Source of the DNA: an uncultured Actinobaculum sp.
GTDB taxonomy: Bacteria > Actinomycetota > Actinomycetes > Actinomycetales > Actinomycetaceae
Reading direction: 5' to 3'
NCBI GenBank assembly: GCA_938020505.1
Contig: CALIHR010000055.1
Span: 124,001 to 188,000, forward strand
DNA: 64,000 nt
The position numbers and the translations under genes are program-made. How positions within the stretch are numbered: position 1 is the stretch's first letter; each line of letters opens with the position of its first letter. The notes beneath the pieces were generated by a model, which was not told where the DNA came from, made no database searches, and saw only the letters and a list, made by a program, of their open reading frames with translations. Positions 1 through 9,485 of this stretch are shown in pieces.

Positions 1-483
1 TCTGTGCAAAATAGCTTTATGAGACGCCTAGAGATTGCCGACCCTTTCCCACGCAGAACTTACGTGCCTTTCTCGTCAAATCGTTGATTTTTCCTTGCTT
101 TTAAACTTCTAAGCCACTCGGCTCGACCGACTGACCACGAGACGTGCGCACACGGCAATCGCGGAGCCCAAAGAGAACTTTGCGCGGCATATCGCCACAT
201 TTTCCCCGGACAACACACCGCCCCGCGGCCGACAGACGACGCCCGCGGCCGCGCCAGCCGACCTTCGACGTCGAACGCCGTTATGTTTCCTATATCTTTC
301 AATCGATTTTGAGCACGTAGAATTCCTTGAAAACAAAGGGGAAAGTCGAATACATGGGTAGTAAAACACCCCTTGCGCGGTTGCATCGCGATAACATTCT
401 TATAACAATAGTTCCAAAATAGCACGCGACTGAGTTGCAACCAAACTCATTCGAGCTGCAACACCACGCATCGAGGGAGAACA
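1..483. other. Non-coding left edge with promoter region of the first gene
   Basis: No convincing gene is seen in this stretch; the open frames in it lack ribosome sites and family features. It is less GC-rich than the genes around it. Its distal part carries two ATAACA half-sites 11 bp apart (listed separately) and then the ribosome site GAGGGAG just before the ATG at 484, so it is best read as the upstream regulatory region of the lipoprotein gene. Confidence 0.6.
391..407 (+). promoter_or_regulatory. Tandem ATAACA half-sites, 11 bp apart
   Basis: ATAACA occurs at 391-396 and 402-407, separated by TTCTT, about 80 bp upstream of the lipoprotein start. The same arrangement with spacer ATCTG is seen at 10684-10700, so 15 of 17 positions agree between two unrelated intergenic regions. 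Direct half-sites one helical turn apart are typical of OmpR/PhoB-family response regulators. The identity of the regulator is inference. Confidence 0.4.
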
Positions 484-2778
484 ATGAAACGAATACACAT
501 CACTCTGCCGCGTCAGGTAACGGTTTCAGTCACTGCGGGTCTTCTCTGCATCAGCGCCCTCGCCGGGTGCCGGACGTCGGCGGGCGAGGCGGGTACATCG
601 GCTTCGGGATCGAGCGCGACGTCGGAGGCGACGAGCGCCCAGGCTCCGCAGGCAGACGGGGCGGGCGGCAAGAACGCCACGGCGTCGCCTGCCGATTCAA
701 AGGCGGCTGGAGGGGGCTCCTCGCAGGCGGCCGGAGGCGGCAACGGCGCGACGTCGGGAGGCTCCGCCGGCGGCGCCAATCAGGCGAACGCCAACCTTCA
801 GGCGCCTGCGGCCGGAAACAAGCGAATCGGCAACTACGACGTCCCCAAGACGAACGTCGCCTGGGTGGCAACCGACGGCAAGGACTCCAACGACGGAACC
901 GAGGCCAAGCCGTTCGCCACCTTCCAGAAGGCGCTCAGCGCAGTGAAGGACGGCGGAACCGTCGTCGCGAAGGCCGGCACGTATCGGCCGGACCCGATCG
1001 ACGTCAACAAGAAGAACATCACGATCCAGTCGGCGCCCGGGGCGACCGTTTGGATCAAGGGAAGCGAGGTCGTCGACAAGGCCAAGTGGAAGAAGCAAGG
1101 CTCGGCTTGGGCGGCCACAGGCAACTTCCACAACTTCTGCACCGTCTGCACGGTCAACCAGGACCCCAAGCTGGAAGGCATGGCGGCCTACCCCGAGCAG
1201 GCTTTCATCAACGGCAAGGAGCTCCGCCAAGTCGCTTCCAAGGCCGAGGTGAAAGAGGGCACCTTCTACGTCGAGGACAAGACTCCCACGACGCTTAAGG
1301 ACCCCAAGAACAACAACAAGGGCTTCAACGTCGGCAAGCAGGACGCAATCACCTACTACGTCGGGTCGGATCCCACAAATGCGACCACCGAGGTCTCCAG
1401 GAACGCCAGGGCCATCACGGTCAGCGCCGAAGGCTTCAACCTCAAGGGAATCAACGTCGCCCAATACTCGCCAGTCCAGTCGTGGAAGCTCCAAAATGAC
1501 CCTGTATTCAAGGACAAGGCGGGCGCCGTCGCGGTCTTCATCGCCGGACCGAAATCGACAGTCGTCGATTCGACCTTCACGCAGGTCTCGTCCGGAGGCG
1601 CGTTGGGCTTCAGCGACTCGCACGGTTCGCGCGCTGCCAACAACCGCTTCGTCGACAACGGCGGCGGCGCGGCCGGCGCCAACCGTTCGGACGACGTCGT
1701 CTACGAAGGCAACTACTTCTCCAACAACAACACGGCGAAGTTCCGCGTCCACGAATGCTTCGCCTACTGCACGATCGCGGACATCAAGGTGACGCACACC
1801 AACCGGACCGTCTTCCGAGGAAACGTCGTGGACTACTCGGCGGTGCCGCGCGAGGCTTCCAAGGCGTCCGAACGCACGAGGACCTTCCCCGCCTTCTGGT
1901 GCGACGAGGGTTGCATCGATGCCAAGACGGTCAACAACTTCTTCACGAACGTCGGAACGGCGGTCTTCTACGAGGTCTCCAGCGGAGGCGTCATCGCCTC
2001 GAATGTCGTCGAGGGCTCGAGCACGGGCGTTTCAGTCGGCGGAACCGACAAAGTGAAGGTGTACAACAACACGATATCGCGCACCTACCGTCCGATCTAC
2101 ATCTACGAGGACGCGCGGTACGACGGATGCAATTCCCGCGAGAAGAACAGCAACAAGTGCGTGTTCCCCGAGGAATGGTCGATGAAGCACCACCTGAGCT
2201 GGAACACCACCGGCGTCGAGGTCTACAACAACATCCTCTCGTCCCGGGCTTCCAACGGCCCCAAGGATGCCACAAACGTTCCGCTGGCCATGCCCGTCTA
2301 CCTTGACGGCGCCAAGAACGCGAACGGCAAGGAAATCTACTCGAATCAGATGTTCGCCGGCTTCGACTACAACGTGTACTACAGGAGCAGCCAGTCCAAC
2401 GAGCCGATCGTCATGAATTGGGACCTCGCGTCAAAGGACCCCAATGAAGGGCCCATGGACATCAAGTTCGCGAAGGCCGCCGACATCTCCAAGGATTCCA
2501 ACGCGGGCAAGGCCGTCAAGGGGATCGAGACCCACGCGCTCGACACCTTCGGATCCCGCGCGCAGAACCCCTACTTCGTCAAGGAGGCCGACTCCAACAG
2601 CGCCTACAACCAGAGCAACTACAACCTCAAGGAAGGAAGCAAGGCCCGCGGCAGCGGCAAGCCCCTTCCCGAGGACGTCGCCAAGGCCATCGATCCGACG
2701 GGCAAGAAGGTCGCCGCCGGAAAGGCCGTGGACCGCGGCGCTCTGGTCAACGTCAAGATGGACGCCGCAAAGAAGTGA
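484..2778 (+). CDS. Lipoprotein with right-handed parallel beta-helix domain
   Basis: This 764-residue protein is probably tethered outside the membrane as a lipoprotein. It has a type II signal peptide with lipobox LAGC and Cys29, then a Ser/Ala/Gly-rich linker to about residue 112. The segment from about residue 126 (VATDGKDSNDGTEAKPF, followed by AKAGTYR) is the usual opening of DUF1565/pectate-lyase-type parallel beta-helices, and the Asn- and Val-rich coils that follow fit that fold. Four close cysteine pairs (such as CTVC and CDEGC) may form disulfides. The start has a GGGAG ribosome site five bases upstream. A role on polysaccharide (lyase, epimerase or binding) is inferred from the fold; no catalytic residues could be assigned. 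A strong hairpin follows at 2896. Confidence 0.75.
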   Translation: MKRIHITLPRQVTVSVTAGLLCISALAGCRTSAGEAGTSASGSSATSEATSAQAPQADGAGGKNATASPADSKAAGGGSSQAAGGGNGATSGGSAGGANQANANLQAPAAGNKRIGNYDVPKTNVAWVATDGKDSNDGTEAKPFATFQKALSAVKDGGTVVAKAGTYRPDPIDVNKKNITIQSAPGATVWIKGSEVVDKAKWKKQGSAWAATGNFHNFCTVCTVNQDPKLEGMAAYPEQAFINGKELRQVASKAEVKEGTFYVEDKTPTTLKDPKNNNKGFNVGKQDAITYYVGSDPTNATTEVSRNARAITVSAEGFNLKGINVAQYSPVQSWKLQNDPVFKDKAGAVAVFIAGPKSTVVDSTFTQVSSGGALGFSDSHGSRAANNRFVDNGGGAAGANRSDDVVYEGNYFSNNNTAKFRVHECFAYCTIADIKVTHTNRTVFRGNVVDYSAVPREASKASERTRTFPAFWCDEGCIDAKTVNNFFTNVGTAVFYEVSSGGVIASNVVEGSSTGVSVGGTDKVKVYNNTISRTYRPIYIYEDARYDGCNSREKNSNKCVFPEEWSMKHHLSWNTTGVEVYNNILSSRASNGPKDATNVPLAMPVYLDGAKNANGKEIYSNQMFAGFDYNVYYRSSQSNEPIVMNWDLASKDPNEGPMDIKFAKAADISKDSNAGKAVKGIETHALDTFGSRAQNPYFVKEADSNSAYNQSNYNLKEGSKARGSGKPLPEDVAKAIDPTGKKVAAGKAVDRGALVNVKMDAAKK

Positions 2779-2895
2779 CGGTGTGTCATCGGCAGATTGA
2801 CGCGTCGCTGCGGATCGAGAAGCGAGGCGATTGAGCGAACGGCCGATCGTTTGCCGCCAAGCGCATCGACGCCGAGTGACCGAACCTGAAGGAAA

Positions 2896-2936
2896 CGGCG
2901 GGCGCCGCACACCGTGAAGGTGTGCGGCGCCCGCCG
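2896..2936. terminator. Strong hairpin terminator between convergent genes
   Basis: A perfect 18-bp GC-rich stem (2896-2913 with 2919-2936) and a five-base GTGAA loop lie between the lipoprotein gene and the convergent MFS gene. There is no long T-run, as is common in actinobacterial terminators. It could serve both strands. Confidence 0.75.
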
Positions 2937-3045
2937 GTTCCCGTCTTTCCCCGCGATTGCGCCGCCCGCTGTTGGCGATACCCGAAACAACACGAGCCTT
3001 CCCTTTCCCGCGCTTGCGCTGCCCCCGGTCTCCACGGCCGAGGGC

Positions 3046-4395
3046 CTATCGGCCTGTTTCGAGAGCCTTCGCAACGGCGGCGTCGGGCGCGTCGCCGCAG
3101 TCGAGGCGACCCATGTAGACGTGTGCGACGGCGCCGAGAGCCAGAGGCAAGAGAATGCCGAAACGCAGGCCCCACCCGTCGGCGATCACGCCGATGAGCG
3201 GGCTCGTCGCCAAATTTCCCACCCGCATGAGCCAGCCGACGAAGGTCAGCGCGCTTCCCTCGCGGAAGCCGGGCGCGGCGTCGGCCGCTGCGTAGACGGC
3301 GGGGACTATCGTGGCGCTTCCGAATCCCGCCAAGGCGAAGGCGGCGAGTGAGACCGCCGCCGTCGGCACGGCGGCGGCAAGGGCGAATCCGACGGCGGAC
3401 AAGAGGAAGCCGACGCGCGCGACGGCGACGCGCCCCCAACGGTCGACCATCGGGTCGCCCAGAACCCTTCCTATGAATTGCGCGGAGACCATGACCACAT
3501 AAGCGATCCCGGCGTCGGCGGGACTCCACCCTACGGGACCCGCGAAGTAGTTGGCGCTCCAGTCATTGCCGACGACCTCGATCTGGATTCCCGCGATCCC
3601 GATGAGGGCCAGCGGAACGAGGGCGAGGAAACGGCGGCCGGCGACGTTTGCGTGAGAGTCTTCGGATCGGGTCCGTTTGGCGGCGTCGTCGGGAAGCTGG
3701 GACAGGCGCACGGCCGCGGCCGCGATGCAAAGCAGCGCCAGAGAGGCGCCGACCATGTGAATCCACATGGGAACGCCCAAAGCGGCCAGCCCTGCGCCAA
3801 GAAGGCCTCCGATGACGCACCCCGCACTCCACAGGGCGTGGAGGGAGTTGATGACAGTCTTGCCGTAAAACGCCTGAATCCGCATGGCGTGGCTGTTTTG
3901 AGCGGTGTCGACGACGGAGTCCGAAGCCCCTGCCGCAAACAGGCACGCCCCGAACAGGAAGGCGCTCTTGAGCTCCACGGCTGCGCCGACCAGGCCGACG
4001 GAGGACACGAGCGCTGCAGTCCACCGCAGAGAGGACGGCAGCGCTCCCATCTTGCGGATGAAATAGGCGGGGAGATTCGCCGAGCACAGGGAGCCTATCG
4101 GCGAGAGGATCACCAGCAAGCCGAACTCGGTGTTGGTCAGGTCCAGCGCGTCTTTCACTTCGGGGAGCCTGGGCAGCATTCCCGCAAAGATCGCGCCGTT
4201 GGTGAAGAAGAACAGAGAGATGCCGGCTCGCGCACGCCTCTTGGCGGCCGATTGGCTTCGTCCAGCCAATCGGCGCTTGCGGCCCGGTTTGGATGTCCGA
4301 CCCGGTTTCACCGTCGGGTTCGCTTCCGACGTCGGGTTCGGCTCCGACGTCGGTCCTTGTCGCGGCGTCCGGCGATCGCGGTTGCGTTCTTTCAC
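3046..4395 (-). CDS. MFS transporter (YbjJ/fucose-permease-like)
   Basis: A 449-residue major facilitator protein with about twelve hydrophobic segments after a basic N-terminus. The first helix region (FFFTNGAIFAGMLPRLPEVK) and the following LTNTEFGLLVILSPIGSL resemble the YbjJ branch of MFS carriers, whose substrates are poorly known. The frame is open further upstream, to 4635, but that would overlap the divergent rmuC. The GTG at 4395 is preferred: a -10-like TACAAT lies eight bases upstream, which suggests a leaderless transcript. The predicted cytoplasmic N-terminus contains four degenerate hexads (TSEPNP, TSEANP, TVKPGR, TSKPGR) and then a very basic stretch. Substrate unknown; start moderately certain. 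Confidence 0.7.
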   Translation of the reverse strand: MKERNRDRRTPRQGPTSEPNPTSEANPTVKPGRTSKPGRKRRLAGRSQSAAKRRARAGISLFFFTNGAIFAGMLPRLPEVKDALDLTNTEFGLLVILSPIGSLCSANLPAYFIRKMGALPSSLRWTAALVSSVGLVGAAVELKSAFLFGACLFAAGASDSVVDTAQNSHAMRIQAFYGKTVINSLHALWSAGCVIGGLLGAGLAALGVPMWIHMVGASLALLCIAAAAVRLSQLPDDAAKRTRSEDSHANVAGRRFLALVPLALIGIAGIQIEVVGNDWSANYFAGPVGWSPADAGIAYVVMVSAQFIGRVLGDPMVDRWGRVAVARVGFLLSAVGFALAAAVPTAAVSLAAFALAGFGSATIVPAVYAAADAAPGFREGSALTFVGWLMRVGNLATSPLIGVIADGWGLRFGILLPLALGAVAHVYMGRLDCGDAPDAAVAKALETGR

Positions 4396-4485
4396 GCGCC
4401 GATTGTATCGGGGGCGAGCGGCCGTCTGCCCAGAGGCGGAGACGATCGGCCGAAAAGCGTCGGAGACTCGTGCGATGATCGGTTC

Positions 4486-5718
4486 ATGCAGATTCCAGCA
4501 TTGCTCCTCGTCCTTCTCCTTCTTGCCGTTTTCGGTTCTGGATTCGGCCTCGGCCACTACGTTTCGCTGGACCGAAGGCGCAGTCAAAACGACGAGGACT
4601 CGTCGCATCACAGGGCGGAGCTCGGGTTGGCCCAAGCGGACGCCACTCGATGGCAGGCGGCGGCCGCCGAAGCGACCGGCCGGGCGGACGTGCTCGAACG
4701 CGAGAACGTCGAGCTCTCCCAGCGAGCCAGAAACGAGCAGGCGCTCCTGAGAATGATCGAACCGCTCTCCGCGAGGCTCAAAGACATGACCGAGAGGGTC
4801 GCATCCATGCAGGCGAAGCAGGCCGCGCAGGACGCGGCTGTGCGCGAGCAGCTTTCAGCGACGGCCTCGGCTCACCGGGAACTTGCCCGGGAGACGACGT
4901 CGCTGCGCGCCGCCTTGACGTCCGTCTCCTCGCGGGGGACCTGGGGCGAGGTGGAGCTGCGGCGAATCGTCGAGTCCGCCGGGATGCTCAAGCACACCGA
5001 TTTCTCCGAGCAACAGAGCGTTTCGACGACGAACGGGGCGGGCGCGTCCGCGGCGCGCCCCGACATGACCGTGCATCTTCCGGGAGGCGCGCACATCGCC
5101 GTCGACGCGAAAGTCCCCCTCACGGCGCTGCTCAAAGCACAGGAAATCGAAGGAACCGACCAGTTTTCGGAAGCTCGGCGCTCGGAACTCGTGGCCGAGC
5201 ACGCGCGGGCGGTTCGGACTCACGTCAAAGAGCTCGCCAAACGCGACTATCCGGCCGAGTTTCCGGGCTCCCCCCGAATCACCGTCATGTTCCTCCCCAC
5301 GGAGTCGCTTCTGTCGCAGGCGTTGGCCGGCGATCCGACCATTTTGGAAGACGCTCTCAAATCGGGAATCGCCCCGGCCACTCCAAGCTCCCTCCTCGCG
5401 CTCCTGCGGTCCGTGGCGGCCGTTTGGTCCTCGGCCCGGGTGACCGAGGAAGCTCAGGAGATCCTCGCCCTCGGCCGCACCCTCGTCAAAAGGATCGGGA
5501 CGGTGGCCAACCACGTCGACAAACTCGGAGGCTCGCTGCGCTCGGCCGTCGGCAACTACAACAAGATCGTCGCTTCGCTCGACAGCAGGCTGATTCAGAC
5601 GGCGAACCAATTCGAATCGGTCGAGACGAGCATCGAAACGCCGCAGACGCTCGACGGCGATTCCGCGCACGTCCGCTCATTCACCGCTACGGGGATCGTC
5701 GACGAACTCGAGGATTAG
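4486..5718 (+). CDS. rmuC: DNA recombination protein RmuC
   Basis: A 410-residue RmuC-family protein, a predicted membrane-tethered nuclease-like factor that limits DNA inversions and rearrangements in other bacteria. It has one N-terminal membrane helix (about residues 3-22), a long Ala/Glu/Arg coiled coil (about 30-140), and the RmuC domain with WGEVELRRIVESAGM near 153, RPDMTVHLPGG near 191, VDAKVPL near 205 and FLPTESL near 266. The frame is open far upstream, but the ATG at 4486 gives the canonical membrane-anchor N-terminus. It is divergent from the MFS gene and ends 13 bases before the convergent AlkD-like gene. Confidence 0.88.
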   Translation: MQIPALLLVLLLLAVFGSGFGLGHYVSLDRRRSQNDEDSSHHRAELGLAQADATRWQAAAAEATGRADVLERENVELSQRARNEQALLRMIEPLSARLKDMTERVASMQAKQAAQDAAVREQLSATASAHRELARETTSLRAALTSVSSRGTWGEVELRRIVESAGMLKHTDFSEQQSVSTTNGAGASAARPDMTVHLPGGAHIAVDAKVPLTALLKAQEIEGTDQFSEARRSELVAEHARAVRTHVKELAKRDYPAEFPGSPRITVMFLPTESLLSQALAGDPTILEDALKSGIAPATPSSLLALLRSVAAVWSSARVTEEAQEILALGRTLVKRIGTVANHVDKLGGSLRSAVGNYNKIVASLDSRLIQTANQFESVETSIETPQTLDGDSAHVRSFTATGIVDELED

Positions 5719-5731
5719 GCCAACGGGCCGG

Positions 5732-6445
5732 TCAGAGGTACTTGCTCGCTTCCCGAATGGCGAGGGCGGCCATGGCCTTCCTGTGCTCCGCGATGAATGC
5801 GCGAACCCACTCGGGATCCGTTTTCGAATAGTCCCGCAGCGCCCAGCCGATGGCCTTGTCGATGAAAAACTCTCCCGAGCCGAGGTTGGCCTCGATGATC
5901 GACGAAAGCAGTTCGACGTCGGTGCTCTCCCTGCGTTGAAGCTGATGGTCGATCGCCAAGCGTCGCACCCACATGCTTTCGTCGCGCGCCCACTCGAGGA
6001 TCAGATCGCGTCCCTCGGGCGACTGCGCCTCAGCCGACCGAGCGACGACGCTTCCCACCGTTGCGTTGAGCGAATCGACCGTGTCCCACCAAGGCTTCGT
6101 CACCGCCAGGCCGCGGATCCTCGGCAGGTCCGCGACGGTCAGGAGATGGCGCACCTTCCGCAGGTAGTCGGCGGCGACGTACTGGAACTCGCGCTCCTCG
6201 GCCCGCCAACAGACATCGACGAAATCCCAGTCGAGAAGGCGCTCCTTCTTCGCGGCGTTCAAGAACGGCCTAGAAATCTTGCGACGGGCAGGGGTTTGCA
6301 CGCCGAGGTAGCGAAACTGGTCGCGCATGTAGGCCGCCATCTGCGCGGCGCGTTCGCCGTCGGCGGCGGCCCTCAAGTCTGCGAACAAGCGGCGGGCGAG
6401 CTCTGCCGTCTCCGGCGTCGGGCTCGCGAAACATTCCCCTTTCAC
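5732..6445 (-). CDS. DNA alkylation repair protein, AlkD-like
   Basis: A 237-residue all-helical protein resembling AlkD-type HEAT-repeat DNA glycosylases, which remove bulky or charged alkylated bases. Family-like segments include [18 protein letters not shown] near residue 45, [11 protein letters not shown], a WWDTVDSLN motif, [12 protein letters not shown] and [20 protein letters not shown]. The Trp/Asp/Arg set in these repeats corresponds to the AlkD DNA-binding cleft. The start is a GTG at 6445 that overlaps the ispH stop codon by four bases (GTGA), so the two are probably translated together. The functional pairing with ispH is likely incidental. Confidence 0.8.
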   Translation of the reverse strand: MKGECFASPTPETAELARRLFADLRAAADGERAAQMAAYMRDQFRYLGVQTPARRKISRPFLNAAKKERLLDWDFVDVCWRAEEREFQYVAADYLRKVRHLLTVADLPRIRGLAVTKPWWDTVDSLNATVGSVVARSAEAQSPEGRDLILEWARDESMWVRRLAIDHQLQRRESTDVELLSSIIEANLGSGEFFIDKAIGWALRDYSKTDPEWVRAFIAEHRKAMAALAIREASKYL

Positions 6446-7572
6446 TGCGAAACGCCCGTCCTCTCGGTGCGCTCACGCACTCTTTCAGCGCGCTCGCGCA
6501 CCTTGTGGGGGCGGTCCGGCTGTACGCCCGTCGCTTTGAGGTCGGCGCGAAGATTTTTCGGCAGAGAGAAGCGGATGTCTTCGGAGGCCGTCTCCACCGG
6601 ATCGACCTGGGTGAAGCCGAATCCGGCCAAGCGCTCGACGACGTCGCGCACAAGAATCTCGGGAACGGAGGCGCCCGACGTCAGTCCGACGGTCTTCACC
6701 CCCTCCAGCCATTCGTCTCGCACTTCCGCGGCGCGATCCACGCGATACGCCTTGCCGGCGCCCGCTTCGAGGGCAACCTCGACCAATCGCACGGAATTCG
6801 AGGAATTCGCGGATCCGACGACGATGACCGCGTCGCATTCGGGCGCCATCGCCTTGACCGCGCCCTGGCGGTTCTGCGTCGCGTAGCAGATGTCGTCCGA
6901 GGGCGGATCGACGAGGTTCGGGAACCTCTCGCGCAGGCGCCTGACCGTTTTGAGCGTCTCATCGACCGAAAGGGTGGTCTGGGAGATCCACACGACTTTG
7001 TCAGGGTCCCGCACCTCGATGCCGTCGACCTCCTCCGGCCCGTTGACCACCTGAATGTGTTCGGGGGCCTCGCCTTGAGTCCCCTCGACCTCCTCGTGGC
7101 CCGTGTGGCCGATGAGCAGAATGTCGTAGTCGTCCTTGGCGAAACGGACGGCCTGCTTGTGGACCTTCGTCACCAGAGGGCAGGTCGCGTCGATCGTCTG
7201 AAGGCTGCGCGCGGCGGCCTCGGCGTGAACCGCCGGCGAAACCCCGTGCGCCGAAAAGACGACCCGCGCTCCTTCGGGAACCTCCTCCGTCTCGGAGACG
7301 AAAATCGCCCCCCTTCGCGAAAGGGTCTCTACGACGTACTTGTTGTGGACGATCTCCTTGCGGACGTATACGGGAGCCCCATAGAGCTCGAGGGCCTTCT
7401 CGACGGCGTCGACCGCGCGATCGACGCCCGCGCAATACCCTCGCGGCGTGGCGATGAGGATCCGGCGTCCGTCCTTTCCGGGAACGGAGGGGATCCGGTC
7501 GGGGAAAGCCGAGGCTCCCGCAAGGGAAACCGCCTTCTCCGCCGGGGCGGCCGACGCTTGTTGGTCATTCAC
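6442..7572 (-). CDS. ispH: 4-hydroxy-3-methylbut-2-enyl diphosphate reductase
   Basis: IspH (LytB) makes IPP and DMAPP in the last step of the MEP isoprenoid pathway, using a 4Fe-4S cluster. The 376-residue protein has the three cluster cysteines, in [11 protein letters not shown] (Cys47), [11 protein letters not shown] and [10 protein letters not shown], plus the conserved histidines of VHNKYV, AHGVSP and GHTGHEE. The first 35 residues are a variable extension. The GTG at 7572 is chosen because it opens the first sensible N-terminus and has TACCCT seven bases upstream, which suggests a leaderless transcript. ispE of the same pathway lies at 47.9 kb. It is divergent from xseA. Confidence 0.93.
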   Translation of the reverse strand: MNDQQASAAPAEKAVSLAGASAFPDRIPSVPGKDGRRILIATPRGYCAGVDRAVDAVEKALELYGAPVYVRKEIVHNKYVVETLSRRGAIFVSETEEVPEGARVVFSAHGVSPAVHAEAAARSLQTIDATCPLVTKVHKQAVRFAKDDYDILLIGHTGHEEVEGTQGEAPEHIQVVNGPEEVDGIEVRDPDKVVWISQTTLSVDETLKTVRRLRERFPNLVDPPSDDICYATQNRQGAVKAMAPECDAVIVVGSANSSNSVRLVEVALEAGAGKAYRVDRAAEVRDEWLEGVKTVGLTSGASVPEILVRDVVERLAGFGFTQVDPVETASEDIRFSLPKNLRADLKATGVQPDRPHKVRERAERVRERTERTGVSQ

Positions 7573-7616
7573 GTGTCTAGGGTAGTGCGCCGCGGATATC
7601 GAGCGCGAGACGATCG

Positions 7617-7659
7617 GAATGGGAACTAGGGCACAACAAAGAATGGGAACTAGGGCACA
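7617..7659. repeat. Two 19-bp direct repeats between divergent ispH and xseA
   Basis: The 19-bp sequence beginning GAATGGGAACTAGG is present at 7617-7635 and again, identical, at 7641-7659 (period 24 bp), in the short region that separates ispH from xseA. It may be a paired binding site or a recent slippage product. Confidence 0.8.
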
Positions 7660-7693
7660 GCCCCGCGCTTGGCGCCTGTGAAAAAATTTCGCT

Positions 7694-9070
7694 ATGGCAC
7701 AAAAAATTCCGGTGCCGGAGGAGCTTCCCCAGCTTGCCGCCCAGACCACCCCCGATCGGCCGTGGCCCCTGCGCGTGCTGTCGATGAAGATTCGGGAATA
7801 CGTCGCCGCCATGTCACGCCTGTGGGTCGAAGGGGAGGTCATCGCGCTTCAGCGCCGCCCCGGGGCGAAAGTCCAGTTCTTCACCTTGCGCGACCTCGAA
7901 GCCAACGTTTCCATCACGGTCAAGATCATGGCTTGCCTTCTTCCGGCGGCGATCGAGCCCGGCAGCCGGGCGGTGGTGTGCGCCAAACCGGATTTTTACG
8001 AGGTCAACGGGAGCCTTTCGCTATGGGCGGACGAGGTTCGCCCCGTCGGACTGGGCGACATTCTGGCCAGAATCGAGCAGCTGAAATCCCGGCTCGCCGC
8101 CGAAGGCCTGTTCTCAGCAGAGCGTAAAACGAAGGTTCCTTTCCTTCCCGGGAAGATCGGGCTCATATGCGGGCGCAACACCAAAGCGCGCGAAGACGTC
8201 CTCGTCAACGTCCTCGGCCGCTGGCCTGCGGCGCGGTTCGACGTGCGCGAGGTCAGGGTGCAAGGGGAAGGCGCCGTCGAAGCGATGATCGAGGCGTTGG
8301 AGTCACTGGAGGAAGCCCCCGACGTCGACGTCGTCGTCTTCGCGCGAGGCGGAGGGAGCGTTGAGGATCTGCTTCCCTTCTCCGACGAAAGGCTCGTGCG
8401 CGCGGTCGCAAAGGCGAAGAAACCGGTCGTTTCGGCGATCGGGCACGAGGGCGACAGCCCCATCCTCGACCTCGTCGCGGACTTGCGGGCATCGACGCCC
8501 ACCGACGCCGCCAAACGCATCGTTCCCGACGTCGCCGAGGAGCTGGCGACGATCGCCGAGGCGGTCCGTCGCGGCCGATCCGCCGTGCAGGCGAGCCTTG
8601 GCCGGGCGCAAAACGAGCTCGACTCGATCCGCGCGCGGCCCGCTTTGGCCTTCCCCGAAACGATCGTCGACGTGCGCGAAGAAGACTTGCTCTCCCTCGC
8701 CCGGTGGATGCGGACGCACGTCGATCGCGCAATCGCCGACGCAGCGGGCGAACTCGCCGCGGCCGTCGCGAATCTGCGGGCGCTCTCCCCTCAGGCCACC
8801 CTCGACCGCGGGTATTCAATCCTGCTCTCAGAAGGGTCCGTCGTCTCAAACGCAGCGGACGCCCGCAAAGGCCAAGAGGTCGAAGCTGTCCTCGCGCGGG
8901 GCCGCCTCGCCCTCGCCGTCGTCGCCGTCGAAGAGGACGGGGCCGCCGCAGAAGAAGAGGGCCTCGCCGAAGAGGACGGAGGCGCAGAAGAGGGCCTCGC
9001 CGCCGACCGTCACAATCTCACCGCAGCCGCTCCACAAGGAGGAAAGCATGCCCAAGAAGAACGCCCCTGA
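7694..9070 (+). CDS. xseA: Exodeoxyribonuclease VII large subunit
   Basis: XseA is the catalytic subunit of exonuclease VII, which degrades single-stranded DNA from both ends. The 458-residue protein has an N-terminal OB-fold ([21 protein letters not shown]), the catalytic core with [39 protein letters not shown] and [13 protein letters not shown], a helical middle and the C-terminal DRGYSIL motif. It ends in an extra tail of about 40 acidic residues. The frame overlaps xseB by 23 bases. No strong ribosome site precedes the ATG at 7694; a leaderless start is possible but the -10 box is not clear. Confidence 0.93.
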   Translation: MAQKIPVPEELPQLAAQTTPDRPWPLRVLSMKIREYVAAMSRLWVEGEVIALQRRPGAKVQFFTLRDLEANVSITVKIMACLLPAAIEPGSRAVVCAKPDFYEVNGSLSLWADEVRPVGLGDILARIEQLKSRLAAEGLFSAERKTKVPFLPGKIGLICGRNTKAREDVLVNVLGRWPAARFDVREVRVQGEGAVEAMIEALESLEEAPDVDVVVFARGGGSVEDLLPFSDERLVRAVAKAKKPVVSAIGHEGDSPILDLVADLRASTPTDAAKRIVPDVAEELATIAEAVRRGRSAVQASLGRAQNELDSIRARPALAFPETIVDVREEDLLSLARWMRTHVDRAIADAAGELAAAVANLRALSPQATLDRGYSILLSEGSVVSNAADARKGQEVEAVLARGRLALAVVAVEEDGAAAEEEGLAEEDGGAEEGLAADRHNLTAAAPQGGKHAQEERP

Positions 9071-9485
9071 CGGAGAGGGCGCCGACGTCGAGCCCCAGAG
9101 GGAAGGGAGAGGCCGCGGCAAAAGCCACGGCCGCAGCGACGGGCCCGTTGAGGGCATCGACGCCATCAGCTATGAAGAAGCCAGGTCTCGGCTGGTCGAA
9201 ATCGTCGTCCGCCTCGAACAGGGGTCGATCCCCCTCGAAGAGTCGCTCCGACTGTGGGAAATCGGCGAGCAGCTCGCGCGGCGCTGCCAAGACTGGCTCG
9301 ACGGCGCCCGCGAGCGCCTGGCCGCCGCACGCGCCGCGCCCGAGGCCGAGGGGCCAAGGGGCGAATCGACGGCCGACCACGGCGAATCGGGGACAGGCCA
9401 AAGCGCATCGGCAGACGGACGATCGACGCAAAGAGCATCAGACGGCAAAGGATCCGAGCGAGGATCGGGCAGGGAGAAGAAATGA
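9048..9485 (+). CDS. xseB: Exodeoxyribonuclease VII small subunit
   Basis: XseB is the regulatory partner of XseA. The family core is seen at about residues 40-90 (ISYEEARSRLVEIVVRLEQG, SIPLEESLRLWEIGEQL), a helical pair that usually makes up almost the whole 75-85-residue protein. Here it is 145 residues long because of hydrophilic N- and C-terminal extensions rich in Gly, Arg, Ser and Glu. A strong AAGGAGG (9036-9042) five bases before the ATG fixes the start. The gene starts inside the end of xseA and its stop overlaps the next start (ATGA). Confidence 0.9.
   Translation: MPKKNAPDGEGADVEPQREGRGRGKSHGRSDGPVEGIDAISYEEARSRLVEIVVRLEQGSIPLEESLRLWEIGEQLARRCQDWLDGARERLAAARAAPEAEGPRGESTADHGESGTGQSASADGRSTQRASDGKGSERGSGREKK

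Noticed and set aside
697..1797. Minus-strand 366-codon frame inside the lipoprotein gene
   Set aside because: It has Val/Asp/Arg-rich shadow composition and no recognisable domain; the plus-strand gene has a lipobox and beta-helix sequence.
3478..4485. Upstream extension of the rmuC frame
   Set aside because: It is antisense to the MFS gene, has no membrane or domain pattern, and the ATG at 4486 gives the canonical RmuC N-terminus.
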